A stretch of 64,000 bases of DNA from an uncultured Clostridium sp. (GCA_947244325.1 CAMXJY010000001.1:107322-171321); one strand, 5' to 3'; shown: positions 55,007-64,000, numbered from the stretch's first letter. The notes: generated by a model not told the origin, from the sequence alone. Numbers and translations are program-made.

Positions 55007-55465
55007 CTATTTTTTTATTAATTTTACTACTTTAAGTACTAATAACATTGAAAATACTCCTGTCGAAAATCCTAATGTATCTATATACACATCTACTATA
55101 CTTCCATGTCTTGCTGGTACCATTAATTGATGAAATTCATCTAATCCTGCATACCATACTCCTAGTAATATAGCCATTGTAATCTTTTTTCTATCTGTCC
55201 ATCCATATGTTGAAAATAATGATATAAATAGAACTCCTCCTAATCCATATTCACTAAAATGTGCAAACTTTCTAACATATGGTTCTACTTTATCAGCTGT
55301 TATTTCATCTTTTATAAAAATTTCAACTACTTTTCTACTTACTCCTGAAGATTCTTCTCCATTTTGACTAGAGAAATTAAAAACTATTAATGCCCATACT
55401 ATAATAAATATTAATAAAATTATTCTTGTTATAATTATTCTTCTTGGTACTTTAGTCTTTTTCAT
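55007..55465 (-). CDS. VanZ-like membrane protein
   Basis: The 152-aa product has about four membrane helices. FNFSSQNGEESSGVS (about 29-43), VRKFAHFSEYGLGGVLF (about 63-79) and GVWYAGLDEFHQLMVPARHGSIVDVYID (split near residues 101-128) are the VanZ-like family motifs. Members include the teicoplanin-resistance accessory protein, but most have no resistance role. It follows the RNHCP gene by 3 nt. Confidence 0.88.
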   Translation of the reverse strand: MKKTKVPRRIIITRIILLIFIIVWALIVFNFSSQNGEESSGVSRKVVEIFIKDEITADKVEPYVRKFAHFSEYGLGGVLFISLFSTYGWTDRKKITMAILLGVWYAGLDEFHQLMVPARHGSIVDVYIDTLGFSTGVFSMLLVLKVVKLIKK

Positions 55466-55468
55466 TAT

Positions 55469-55774
55469 TTATTCCTTCACACTCAATTTTATAATTAAAT
55501 CCATATTGTCATCTTCTGCTGCCTTATTTTTTCTAATCTGTCCACATTTTTTACACTTAAATATTATAACATAACCTTTTTTATTATTAATATCTAGTCC
55601 TATTGGCTCCAGCATTCCATGACAATCTTCTTCTCTATCTCCTGGATTTTTATCAACATGTTTTGAATATAAACATTTTGGGCAATGATTTCTACATGAA
55701 TATCCTAGTTTTTTTACTTTGTTTCCGCAATTCTCACATACAAATTCTTCATCTATTACTGTAAAATTAGGCAT
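55469..55774 (-). CDS. RNHCP-domain zinc-binding protein
   Basis: The 101-aa protein has FVCENCGNKV (about 11-20), the name-giving SCRNHCPKCLYSKHVD (about 26-41) and a second zinc knuckle FKCKKCGQIRKN (about 72-83). The RNHCP domain is of unknown function, possibly nucleic-acid binding. It sits between the nucleoside kinase and vanZ-like genes with short gaps. Confidence 0.85.
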   Translation of the reverse strand: MPNFTVIDEEFVCENCGNKVKKLGYSCRNHCPKCLYSKHVDKNPGDREEDCHGMLEPIGLDINNKKGYVIIFKCKKCGQIRKNKAAEDDNMDLIIKLSVKE

Positions 55775-55807
55775 TTTACTTTCCTTCCTATAAGTCTATT
55801 ATAAATT

Positions 55808-57454
55808 CTAATCTTCAAAAATACTTCCACCTATAAATTCTCTAAGTAATGAATTATTTGGTACTAAATCTGGCTCCATATTTTCAAAATATTTTAATAG
55901 CGTTATTAATCTTCTTGCTTCACTATATTCTCTTGATGTTTGTGGTATCTCTTCTAATAATGGCATTGCATATTTTTTCAATACTGCAAGTTCATATACA
56001 ATAGAAGAATTGAACATACAATCAGCTTCTTCTTGATATGGAAATATATTTTTTTGTTCACCTCTATTTACAGAGTACCATGTTTTTAGTGTATGTTCTG
56101 CTGAATATGCTCTAAATTTATAATCTCTTACTATTCTTCTTATAAGTCTTGTATCTGTAGTAGATATTCTATTATAGTAATCTATATTCAATACTGTTAA
56201 ATCGCTTATGTACACTTTGAATTTATTTTCTTTTGGTATTAAGCTTGTAAGTTTGTCATTTAAACAATGAATTCCTTCAATAACTAATATTTCGTCTTCT
56301 TTTAATTTTAAAGTATTTCCCTTATATACTTTTTCTCCTGTTGTAAAATCAAAAGTTGGAAGATTTACTTCTTTTCCTGCTAATAAATCTACTAATTGAC
56401 TATTAAATAAATCTAAATCTAAAGCTTCTATGCATTCAAAATCATAATTTCCATGTTCATCTTTTGGATTATTTACTCTTTCAACAAAGTAATTATCAAC
56501 TGAAATTGTTACAGGTTTTATTCCATTAACTCTTAAACTCATTCCTAATTTTCCTGCAAAAGTAGTTTTTCCTGACGAAGAAGGTCCTGCTATAAGAACC
56601 ATTCTAACATTTCCACGTTCTTTTATCTTTTTTGCAATCTCTGCAATCTTTTTTTCATGCAATGCTTCTGAAAATAAAATTAATTCTTTTGTACCATTTT
56701 CTTCTTTTATTTTTTTATTTAATCTATATACTGTATTTATTTTCATTAATTTATTAATTTCATCATATTCATCCATTGCAGAAACAAGTTTTAAAGATGT
56801 TGATACATTTTTTTGTAATGTATCTGGTTCTGCTACACTTGGATATTTTACTAAAAATCCATTTCTAAATTTTACTAAATCAAATATCTTAGCAAATCCT
56901 GTTGATATAGGCATAGTTCCATAAAAATAATTATAGTAATCTTCACAATAATATAAAGAAACTTTTTCTTTATCTATATTGGTTTGTAATCTTCCATTTA
57001 TCGTTTCTTCTTTTTGATAAAATTCTTCTGCCTCTTCTTGTGTCATCATTACTTTAGTAATTGGAAGATCTTTATCTATTATTTCTTGCATTTTTCCTTT
57101 TACTTTTTCAATCATTTCATCTGTAACTTCCATGTTATCTATAGTATTAAACATTGCATTTGATAATTGATAGTTTACAGTTAAAAGAGCTTCTGGATAA
57201 ATTTCCGAAAAGGCTTTGCACATTAAAAATAGCAAACCTCTTATATATATTATTCTTCCATCTTTATTAGTTCTATTAATAAATTCAATTTCTCCATCTT
57301 TTAATATTGGCATATTTAAAGATTCAATTGTGTTATTTAATCTTGCTGCAATTATATCTTTTATATCATTATTTTCTATTTGTTCTTTAAAAGCTTCTTT
57401 TATAGTAATTCCACTTTCTATATTGAATTCTTTATTATCATAAGTTATTCTCAC
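55808..57454 (-). CDS. Nucleoside (uridine-type) kinase with an N-terminal ThrRS-like region
   Basis: The 548-aa protein has a TGS-like domain at the start (IESGITIKEAFKEQI, about 13-27), a ThrRS/SAD-like region (about 60-200) and a phosphoribulokinase/uridine-kinase P-loop domain: MVLIAGPSSSGKTTFAGKLG (about 282-301) and LVIEGIHCLND (about 388-398). This fusion is common in Firmicutes and may phosphorylate uridine or another nucleoside. The start is GTG, 9 nt after AAAGGA. Promoter at 57493-57521. Confidence 0.85.
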   Translation of the reverse strand: MRITYDNKEFNIESGITIKEAFKEQIENNDIKDIIAARLNNTIESLNMPILKDGEIEFINRTNKDGRIIYIRGLLFLMCKAFSEIYPEALLTVNYQLSNAMFNTIDNMEVTDEMIEKVKGKMQEIIDKDLPITKVMMTQEEAEEFYQKEETINGRLQTNIDKEKVSLYYCEDYYNYFYGTMPISTGFAKIFDLVKFRNGFLVKYPSVAEPDTLQKNVSTSLKLVSAMDEYDEINKLMKINTVYRLNKKIKEENGTKELILFSEALHEKKIAEIAKKIKERGNVRMVLIAGPSSSGKTTFAGKLGMSLRVNGIKPVTISVDNYFVERVNNPKDEHGNYDFECIEALDLDLFNSQLVDLLAGKEVNLPTFDFTTGEKVYKGNTLKLKEDEILVIEGIHCLNDKLTSLIPKENKFKVYISDLTVLNIDYYNRISTTDTRLIRRIVRDYKFRAYSAEHTLKTWYSVNRGEQKNIFPYQEEADCMFNSSIVYELAVLKKYAMPLLEEIPQTSREYSEARRLITLLKYFENMEPDLVPNNSLLREFIGGSIFED

Positions 57455-57492
57455 AAGTTTTCATCCTTTCTTAGTATAAATACTTCATATAT

Positions 57493-57521
57493 AATATATT
57501 ATTTTTACAATTATTTGTCAA
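57493..57521 (-). promoter_or_regulatory. Promoter of the nucleoside kinase-RNHCP-vanZ unit
   Basis: TTGACA and TATATT are separated by 17 bp on the minus strand, about 40 bp upstream of the GTG start. Confidence 0.75.
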
Positions 57522-57581
57522 TAAAATACGCTCTTTTAAAATAGTTATTACATAATAGAAATTTATTATATTTATAAAAAT

Positions 57582-57606
57582 CCCAGTCATAAACACTATG
57601 ACTGGG
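57582..57606. terminator. Terminator of the 57644 gene
   Basis: CCCAGTCATA pairs with TATGACTGGG (short loop, G-C rich for this genome) and is followed by ATTTTTATAAA on the minus strand. Confidence 0.85.
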
Positions 57607-57643
57607 TTAAAATTTTGGTAAATCATACTATTTGGGTCTAGTT

Positions 57644-58438
57644 CTAAATTATTTCTTCTATTCCTAATGTATTAAAGAAATCAAATGGTCTATGTGTGTT
57701 CATTGTATAAATTAAATATGTTGGTCTTATGTGCAACGCTGTATCTATTAAATTCCAGCGTTCATTATACATAACATTATTCCAAGCATGACCTAATCCC
57801 ATTTCAACTGCCTCTTCCTCTGTATATTGATATATATTTTCATTTCTATCCGCTATACCAATAACAGAAATAGCTGGTATTCCTGCCTTATCAGCAATAT
57901 ACTTGAAAGTATGTGTATATCCAACACAATTACAGATTCTAGCAATCAAACAGCCTACTAAATTATTTTTATTCTTTGCTTGATCGCTATATCTTGTATT
58001 CCTAATCATCCAATCATATATTGCTATTGTTTTATCTTCTAAATTTCTAATTTTCTTTACGAATTCATCAGATATTGATTCAATCTGAGTTATCATTTTG
58101 TTTACATCTTTAAAGCTGCTATATGTTCCTCCTGTTTCTGTATTTGGGTACAACATAACCATATTACTATTTGTTCCTTCAAGGTTTATGACGTATCTAT
58201 CAATATCTAAATATACACTTGCCAACGGATTATCTAACTGGTATGCAGTTATTATTCGAACTAAAGAAGCATCTATTGTCTCATATACCTCTTCTTCATT
58301 TTCTGTAGTTTTATCAATCTGGCAAATCATAACTGGTTCATTTTCTATAAACTTTTGCCTGTTTTGTTCTAATGCATCATATATAAACTTTTCCGCTTCA
58401 GAAAGTTGATTCCGATAAAATTTCTTTATATCAATCAT
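57644..58438 (-). CDS. Transglutaminase-like domain protein, probably acquired
   Basis: The 264-aa cytoplasmic-looking protein carries the Cys-His-Asp set of the transglutaminase-like fold: ICNCVGYTHTFKYIADKAGIP (positions about 168-188), GLGHAWNNV (about 214-222) and RWNLIDTAL (about 226-234). The substrate is unknown. It uses one in-frame CGG (58412-58414, Arg 9), unlike native genes, and more CAG, CTG and GCC codons. It has its own promoter, GGAGG site and terminator between two unrelated genes. Transfer is likely. Confidence 0.7.
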   Translation of the reverse strand: MIDIKKFYRNQLSEAEKFIYDALEQNRQKFIENEPVMICQIDKTTENEEEVYETIDASLVRIITAYQLDNPLASVYLDIDRYVINLEGTNSNMVMLYPNTETGGTYSSFKDVNKMITQIESISDEFVKKIRNLEDKTIAIYDWMIRNTRYSDQAKNKNNLVGCLIARICNCVGYTHTFKYIADKAGIPAISVIGIADRNENIYQYTEEEAVEMGLGHAWNNVMYNERWNLIDTALHIRPTYLIYTMNTHRPFDFFNTLGIEEII

Positions 58439-58512
58439 AATTTTTCCTCCATTTTATTTAATAAATTTAATTAATTAATTTATTTATTTTCTGAACTACA
58501 ATTACAAGCTAT

Positions 58513-58541
58513 ATTATAGCACACTTTACATAATTATGCAA
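58513..58541 (-). promoter_or_regulatory. Promoter of the 57644 gene
   Basis: TTGCAT and TATAAT are separated by 17 bp on the minus strand, about 75 bp upstream of the ATG. Confidence 0.75.
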
Positions 58542-58604
58542 AAATAAACTTTTTAAACTAATTTTATTTAATAAAATAGAAAAAATATATAAATTATTAA
58601 TACA

Positions 58605-58802
58605 CTAATATATATACATTATTAAAGCACCGCCAATTATAGCGAGTAAAAATCCAACCATTTTTAATCCTAAAGTTGCTTCATTTTTATCGCCAAAGCC
58701 AAAATACTTTTTTACTATTGGTCTTGCATCATATATAAATTTTACGCCACATACTAATGATATTATTCCTATAAGTAGAAAAAAAACTTTCAATTTCAAC
58801 AT
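58605..58802 (-). CDS. Small two-helix membrane protein
   Basis: The 65-aa protein has helices at about 4-24 and 46-64, joined by a loop with DARPIVKKYFGFGDKNEAT. The loop resembles immunity-17-like small proteins, but the similarity is too slight to name it. The start is uncertain: AGAGG abuts the ATG, and a TTG 9 nt further on would give a 62-aa form. A good promoter lies upstream (58877-58905). Confidence 0.6.
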   Translation of the reverse strand: MLKLKVFFLLIGIISLVCGVKFIYDARPIVKKYFGFGDKNEATLGLKMVGFLLAIIGGALIMYIY

Positions 58803-58876
58803 CCTCTTTTTTCTTTTTAATTTTAATTAAAATTTTATATAATAGAAAAGTATACTTTTCCTATTATAGTAGAATT

Positions 58877-58905
58877 ATTTTATTATTTTTATCCATATTT
58901 GTCAA
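58877..58905 (-). promoter_or_regulatory. Sigma-A-type promoter of the small membrane protein gene
   Basis: TTGACA and TAAAAT are separated by 17 bp on the minus strand, about 75 bp upstream of the start. Confidence 0.8.
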
Positions 58906-59006
58906 TAAAATACATAGGCTTTTAAGAATAGTTTACACAAATTTCACTTTATAAAAATATTGACAGTAGTTTTGTTTTTATTTATACAAAACCTCCGTCT
59001 GCATGT

Positions 59007-61059
59007 CTATATTTCAATTCTATCTTTAAACTTTTCATCTACCAATTTCTTAAGTAGCTTATTTTCTTCTTTTTCTAATAATGGATCCTTTCCTATTATT
59101 TCTATTGCAATTCCTTGTATTTGTTTTAAAGTTTCTATATCTTCAAATAAATTTGCAATTTTAAACTCAGGTATACCATGTTGTCTTGTTCCAAAAAATT
59201 CTCCTGAACCTCTTAACTCTAAGTCTTTTTCTGAAATTATAAAACCATTATTTGTACTTGAAATTACTTTCATTCTTTGTCTTATTATTTCTGAGTTTCC
59301 TTGATATTTTAAAATGCAATAAGATTGATATTCTCCGACGTCCAACTCTTCCTCTTAATTGATGTAATTGTGCTAGTCCAAATCTTTCAGCATTTTCTAT
59401 TATCATTATATTACTATTTGGAACATTAACACCAACTTCAATAACAGTTGTTGATATTAAAATATCTATATTTCCATTTTTAAATTCTTCCATTATAGCA
59501 TCTTTTTCTTTTGCTTTCATTTTTCCGTGTAAATATTCAACTCTATAATTTGGAAAAATTTTTGTTTTATATTCTTCATATATTTCCATTACTGATTTTG
59601 CATTAATTTCTTCATTTTCTTCTACTAGCGGACATACAACATAACATTGTCTACCTTCTTCTATATTTTTTACAATAAAATTATTTACTCTTTGCTCCAT
59701 TCCTTTTGTTACTGCATATGTCTCTATTTTCTTTCTATTTGGTGGTAACTCATCAATTATAGAAATATCTAGGTCCCCATAAAGTATTAATGCTAAAGTT
59801 CTTGGTATTGGAGTAGCTGTCATTACTAAAACATCAGGATTATTTCCTTTATCTACAATTACACTTCTTTGTCTTACACCAAATCTGTGTTGCTCATCAG
59901 TTACAACTAAACCTAATTTTTTAAATATTACATTTTCTTCTAGTACAGCATGTGTTCCAATTAATATATCTATCTCTCCTGCTTCTAATCTTTTAAGCAT
60001 TTCTTCTTTTTTCTTTTTAGATATTCCACTTACTAAAAGTTCACATCTTATACCAGTATCTTTCAATATATCATCAAAAGTTTCTAAATGTTGTGTTGCT
60101 AAAATTGCTGTTGGTGCCATAATTACAGCTTGATAACCAGATTTAACTGCCTTATATGCTGCTATTAATGCTACAACTGTTTTTCCAGATCCAACATCTC
60201 CTTGAAGTAATCTATTCATTGGTTTTGAGCTTTCCATATCATTATCAATTTCTTCTAATACTCTAAGTTGTGCTTTTGTTAATTTAAAAGGTAATTTATC
60301 AATTACTTCAGACATTTTAGCATCTTTACTAAATTCTATTCCAGGTTTCTTGATTTCATATTTATTTTTTAAACTAAGTAATGCAAGTTGCATAGAAAAT
60401 AATTCCTCAAAAACCAATCTTTTTTTAGCGATATTAAATTTTTCAAAATTATCTGGAAAATGAATTTGTTTTATTGCTGTATTATAATCACATAAATTAT
60501 ATTTATCTAATATATATTGTGGCAAACTTTCTTCTAATTTACCATCTATTTCATTTAAACCATTTTCAATTATTTTTCTAATTGCGTTTTGAGATAAATT
60601 ATATGTAAGTGGATATATAGGTATAATCTTTCCTGTATTTTTATTTGTTTCTTCAGTTTCATATACAGGTGATTGCATTTCAATTTTGCCATAATTTCTT
60701 GATACTTTACCAAAAAATTTATATCTTACATCTTGTCTAAATGTATTTTTTAAATACATTTGATTATACCATGTTATTTGACATGTTCCTGTTTCATCTC
60801 TTACAATAAGCTTGCATAATGTTAAATTTTTCCTTATTTTTATCTCATTCATTCTTCCAACTGGATATGCACAAATTAGAGCTTCTTCTCCATTTACTAA
60901 TTCTGATATGGTTTTAGGATTTCCTCTATCTTCATGCTCTCTTGGAAAATATGTTATAAGGTCTTTTAAATTGAATATTCCAAGTTTATTTAAAAGAGTA
61001 GCACGGTTAGGTCCTACTCCTTTTATATATTGAATATCTTTGCTTTCTAAATCTATCAT
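59007..61059 (-). CDS. recG: ATP-dependent DNA helicase RecG, requiring one +1 frameshift at CGG
   Basis: The branch-migration helicase remodels stalled forks. The first frame covers the wedge/OB domain (about 60-150), Walker A LLQGDVGSGKTVVAL (about 284-298), DEQHRFGVRQR (about 390) and motif VI up to QLRGRVGR, then CGG at 59337-59335. The 0 frame runs 29 more codons of unrelated sequence to a stop at 59248. Skipping the C at 59337 gives GEYQSYCILKYQGN, ERDLELRGSGEFFGTRQHG-type EKDLELRGSGEFFGTRQHG and the normal C-terminus to 59007. The corrected length is 683 aa, standard for RecG. RGRVGRG is a universal RecG sequence, so the added glycine is the expected residue. It lies downstream of the 61070 gene. 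Confidence 0.9.
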
Positions 61060-61069
61060 AAGACTCCTT

Positions 61070-63481
61070 TTATCTATCTAAAAACTCTTTAGATGATTCA
61101 ACTTGTTTTGCTAATTTTTTAATATTTTCTGTTTGTTCTTTGGTATACTTAGTAGAATTTTCTATATCAAAATATCTACATATTCCATTAGACCATCCTG
61201 TATGGATAATTCTATCAGCTTTTTTATTTTTTCTTAATTTTACTAATTCACTTTTATTAATTGTTCTGTCTTCAATTATAAAATTTCTATTTTTACTAAA
61301 TTCTTCTTCGTCTAATATATATGTTGCGGAACCATAAGCTTTATCATAATTTTTATTGTATAACTTCTCAATTATATATTTACCTTGATTTGGTAAATAG
61401 AAAACCATATTTCCATCTTTTAAATATTCTTGACTATAATCTTTATCTAACTGGGCAATCAAATTCCATCTTGCACATGGATCTGTTACTGCTCGATTTC
61501 GATTTTTTAAACTATTTTCAGATTTCTTAGATTTTTGTTCTGATGATTTTCTTTTTCCATTAGTTTCATGTGTTCTTTCTTCTGGTTCTTCTAAATATTT
61601 GATTAAATCTTCTCTAATTTCTGCATCTTCTGGCTTTGAAAAAGTACTATATAAAAGTGATAATTTTTGTCCATCTTCAATTTCATCTTTTGATAAAATA
61701 CCTTTTATCATATCTAAAGTTATTACTTGTTCATCATATAATCTTCTAACATCAATAGGCTTTAGCTCTCCACTTTGATATAAATCTAATATTGTAGATT
61801 CCCCATTAAAATCTATATATGTATCTACTGGTATTAATCCAATACGATAAAGTTCGCTCATTTTTTCTGTATCAAGCAATTCTATAGATTGATCTAAAAT
61901 TTCATTTGCTATTTCTTTTTTCTTTTCTTTATCTTTATCATCAATTATCAATAGCTTATAAAGTCTTCTATATTTATCAAATTCTTCCCTTTTCTCTTCA
62001 TCTAAATATAATTCTACTAATTTTTTACTAGAAACCATTTTTTCTAAGTCTTCTTTATTTTCTATATTTTCTTTTAAGAATTTAATACTTTCAGGTTTAA
62101 TTTGATTTTTTTCATATCTTTCTAATATTTCATCATTATTAATTTCTCCAAGCTGATATATATACAATAAGTTTTCAGAAGAAACCGTTGGAAGTCCACT
62201 AATAATTTGAGATAATTGTTTATTCTTTAATATTCCTCTTTCATTCAAATCTTTTAAAGCATTTGGATTATTATTTGCAATTGTTATATATTCCCCAATT
62301 GTAAATTGCATTATGTCTAAAATCTCTTCATTACTAAGATTGCTAATATTTGATTTTCCCGCCATAATTTGATTTGCTAAATTACTAATTTCCTCATCAT
62401 TATAAAATCTTTTTCCAATAAAATGTTTATTTAAAGAAGTAATAGAATTTTTTATAATTTCAAAATTAAATTCACGACTAAATCTTGGAGAAGTTACTTT
62501 CTTTTTAGGCGATTCAATTAAGCTTTTTATAGTTTCTGCATATTTACTTAATTCTGTTACCTCATCATGAGTAAATCTATCAAGTTCACTTCCATATTTA
62601 TTATAAAAAACAGCACTAGATAAAGTTAACATTTTATCAATATCTATATATCTAATATTTTCTCTTACAGTATTTATAAAATTTTCCCATTTAAAAATTC
62701 TTCCATTAGATTTTTTTAAAGTTTCTTCACTTATTTCAATTTCTTTATCAAAAACTCTATCAAAAACAGTAACTTTATCATCATCATTTTCTTCTGATTC
62801 CATAGATTCTAATATATTTTTAGCTAATCTATTACCTAAATTAGGATATTTAGCAATATCTATTAAATCTGTTGGAACTAAAAACTTAAGTACTTTTTCT
62901 AAACCTACTTTTTTTTCTATTTCTTTTAATCTTTTTTCTGATTTTTTTGCATCTTTTTCTAATTTACTTTTATTTCCTATAAAATTTTGAGAAAAGTACA
63001 TGTCACAAGTTCCATCTTCATTTTCTACTAAATCTAATATATCTATATTAGCAAGTGCTTCTTTGCAGTATTTAACAGTCTCCTTTATATAAAGCTTATC
63101 TGCAATATTTGTATTAGGTTTATCTTTTAATGTGAATTTTACTTTTTTTGAATTAACATGAAAATATACTGGGCTTTCAAGAAGCTGCCCTGCTTTCATC
63201 ATTGGGCTTTGAGACATTTGATATACATTTTCTAATAGTCTTCCAGCTCGAAAAACATACATTTTCTTATCAAAAAGTGATTCATATTTTTTTATTATTT
63301 CCATATATTTTGAATAGCTTCTTGCATTGTTAATTTCTGAAAATAATTCTTTCTCAAATGCTATAACTTCTTCTGGTGAACTATCAAATTTATATGTAGC
63401 TTGCAAATCATTTATATTCTTTAAAAAACCTACTTTATTTATAATATCTAAAATACCTAATTTTTCTACTTCTAAGCTCAT
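61070..63481 (-). CDS. Large unrecognised helical protein
   Basis: The 803-aa soluble, charged protein is almost entirely helical. From about residue 380 to 600 it shows loose repeats of the type LxxLYxxGxIxxxxIxxLYxxG (for example ENLLYIYQLGEI, KMSELYRIGLIP, ILDLYQSGELKP, VRRLYDEQVIT), which suggest an alpha-solenoid. A short basic low-complexity segment (about 655-685) precedes a C-terminal domain with DPCARWNLIAQLDKDY and HTGWSNGICRYFDIE. I do not recognise the family. The ATG at 63481 is preferred because AAGGA lies 9 nt upstream. The gene ends 10 nt before recG and is probably co-transcribed with it. Confidence 0.65.
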   Translation of the reverse strand: MSLEVEKLGILDIINKVGFLKNINDLQATYKFDSSPEEVIAFEKELFSEINNARSYSKYMEIIKKYESLFDKKMYVFRAGRLLENVYQMSQSPMMKAGQLLESPVYFHVNSKKVKFTLKDKPNTNIADKLYIKETVKYCKEALANIDILDLVENEDGTCDMYFSQNFIGNKSKLEKDAKKSEKRLKEIEKKVGLEKVLKFLVPTDLIDIAKYPNLGNRLAKNILESMESEENDDDKVTVFDRVFDKEIEISEETLKKSNGRIFKWENFINTVRENIRYIDIDKMLTLSSAVFYNKYGSELDRFTHDEVTELSKYAETIKSLIESPKKKVTSPRFSREFNFEIIKNSITSLNKHFIGKRFYNDEEISNLANQIMAGKSNISNLSNEEILDIMQFTIGEYITIANNNPNALKDLNERGILKNKQLSQIISGLPTVSSENLLYIYQLGEINNDEILERYEKNQIKPESIKFLKENIENKEDLEKMVSSKKLVELYLDEEKREEFDKYRRLYKLLIIDDKDKEKKKEIANEILDQSIELLDTEKMSELYRIGLIPVDTYIDFNGESTILDLYQSGELKPIDVRRLYDEQVITLDMIKGILSKDEIEDGQKLSLLYSTFSKPEDAEIREDLIKYLEEPEERTHETNGKRKSSEQKSKKSENSLKNRNRAVTDPCARWNLIAQLDKDYSQEYLKDGNMVFYLPNQGKYIIEKLYNKNYDKAYGSATYILDEEEFSKNRNFIIEDRTINKSELVKLRKNKKADRIIHTGWSNGICRYFDIENSTKYTKEQTENIKKLAKQVESSKEFLDR

Positions 63482-63493
63482 TTTAACCATTCC

Positions 63494-64000
63494 TTATACT
63501 AAATAATTATAAATTTTACCATTAACACCTTGTTTAAACGGATTGTTGTTTACATAGACATCTTTATCTTTAATTAAAGTTTCAAAATCCGTTTTGCTTT
63601 CTTCACTTTTCGTTAGTAATATTGCCATATTAACAAATTCATCTGAATTTATAATATTTATCGCTTCTTCTAAAGTATCTTCATAAAGTATTTCCATCTC
63701 ATACTGATTTTCATTTGCATATATATACATTGCTTCTTGTAATTCTTCTAATTCTTCGTTTTCACAATATAACATAATGTTATTATATGGATAATATTTA
63801 ATATTTTTTTCAATATCTAATCCTTGAAAAACACTAGTATCCCCTATAACAACTATTCCATCAACTAATTTTTCTATTTCTTTAATTTTATTTATTGAAT
63901 AATCACTTTCACGATTTACTAAATTAAATATATTATGTTCTTTTAAAGCTTCATTAAATATTGCAAGTAATACCTCATTTACTCCTAACATAAACTCATC
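63494..64000 (-). CDS. Partial gene, weakly aldehyde-dehydrogenase-like C-terminal part
   Basis: The frame is open to the window edge; an internal ATG at 63991 is not a safe start because no ribosome site precedes it. The 168 visible residues include LEEAINIINSDEFVNMAILL and DVYVNNNPFKQGVNG, which recall the C-terminal part of aldehyde dehydrogenase/ProA-type proteins. The catalytic Cys region is not in view. It precedes the 61070 gene with a 12-nt gap. The assignment is tentative. Confidence 0.4.
   Translation of the reverse strand, partial: DEFMLGVNEVLLAIFNEALKEHNIFNLVNRESDYSINKIKEIEKLVDGIVVIGDTSVFQGLDIEKNIKYYPYNNIMLYCENEELEELQEAMYIYANENQYEMEILYEDTLEEAINIINSDEFVNMAILLTKSEESKTDFETLIKDKDVYVNNNPFKQGVNGKIYNYLV

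Noticed and set aside
55007..55465. VanZ-like gene as an antibiotic resistance determinant
   Set aside because: Most VanZ-domain proteins are chromosomal and unrelated to resistance; no van genes nearby.

Overview
The window is very AT-rich and compact. It carries sporulation and germination genes (spoIIP, gpr, a YtxC-like gene, a CotF-like pair) and Firmicutes gene neighbourhoods (recJ-relA-MBL-hisS, queA-tgt-sec, rpsO-pnp, murB-yvcK). Together these point to an anaerobic, spore-forming, low-GC member of the Clostridia, probably an uncultivated gut lineage. I see no tRNA, rRNA, CRISPR array, prophage or transposase gene.

Layout. 1-6.2 kb: glycogen debranching enzyme, yvcK, murB and a membrane GT2. 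6.7-10.3 kb: pnp, a small glycosyltransferase and rpsO. 10.3-18.8 kb: divergent SecF/SecD, an HD hydrolase, a TIGR04086 membrane protein, a WG-repeat protein, tgt, queA, coaE and rnhA. 18.8-21.4 kb: tmcAL and spoIIP. 22.3-28.2 kb: hisS, an MBL hydrolase, relA and recJ. 28.7-35.2 kb: an alpha-glucan cluster (GH57 branching enzyme, DUF4912 protein, divergent GT4 synthase) with ylbF and a large membrane protein. 35.3-38.9 kb: TraX-like, yqeY, ytxC-like, gpr and yebC. 39.0-46.1 kb: a complete shikimate operon. 47-52.7 kb: coat proteins, a ZIP transporter and assorted membrane proteins. 53.1-61.1 kb: argS, vanZ-like, RNHCP, nucleoside kinase and recG. 61-64 kb: an unrecognised 803-aa protein and a partial gene.

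Main finding. In my by-eye scan, in-frame CGG codons are absent from every native-looking gene (on the order of 18,000 codons) except at four places, and at each of the four the reading frame breaks. These are two sites in tmcAL, one in aroC and one in recG. In each case skipping the C of CGG (+1) restores the frame and places a conserved glycine (GGN). This looks like an unassigned or hungry CGG codon that is resolved by obligatory +1 frameshifting. CGG is used as ordinary arginine only in four single genes (21633-22268, 48629-49207, 51054-51329, 57644-58438) that look recently acquired, with their own promoters and terminators.

Second finding. A modular intergenic repeat family has six clear copies (one a tandem pair) and one degenerate copy. 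It is built from interchangeable hairpin modules with compensatory base changes between copies, reminiscent in layout of pneumococcal BOX elements. Other signals include three genes whose Shine-Dalgarno is separated from the AUG by a perfect hairpin, a 124-bp inverted-repeat element that carries an argS promoter, and a terminal stem-loop leader on pnp.
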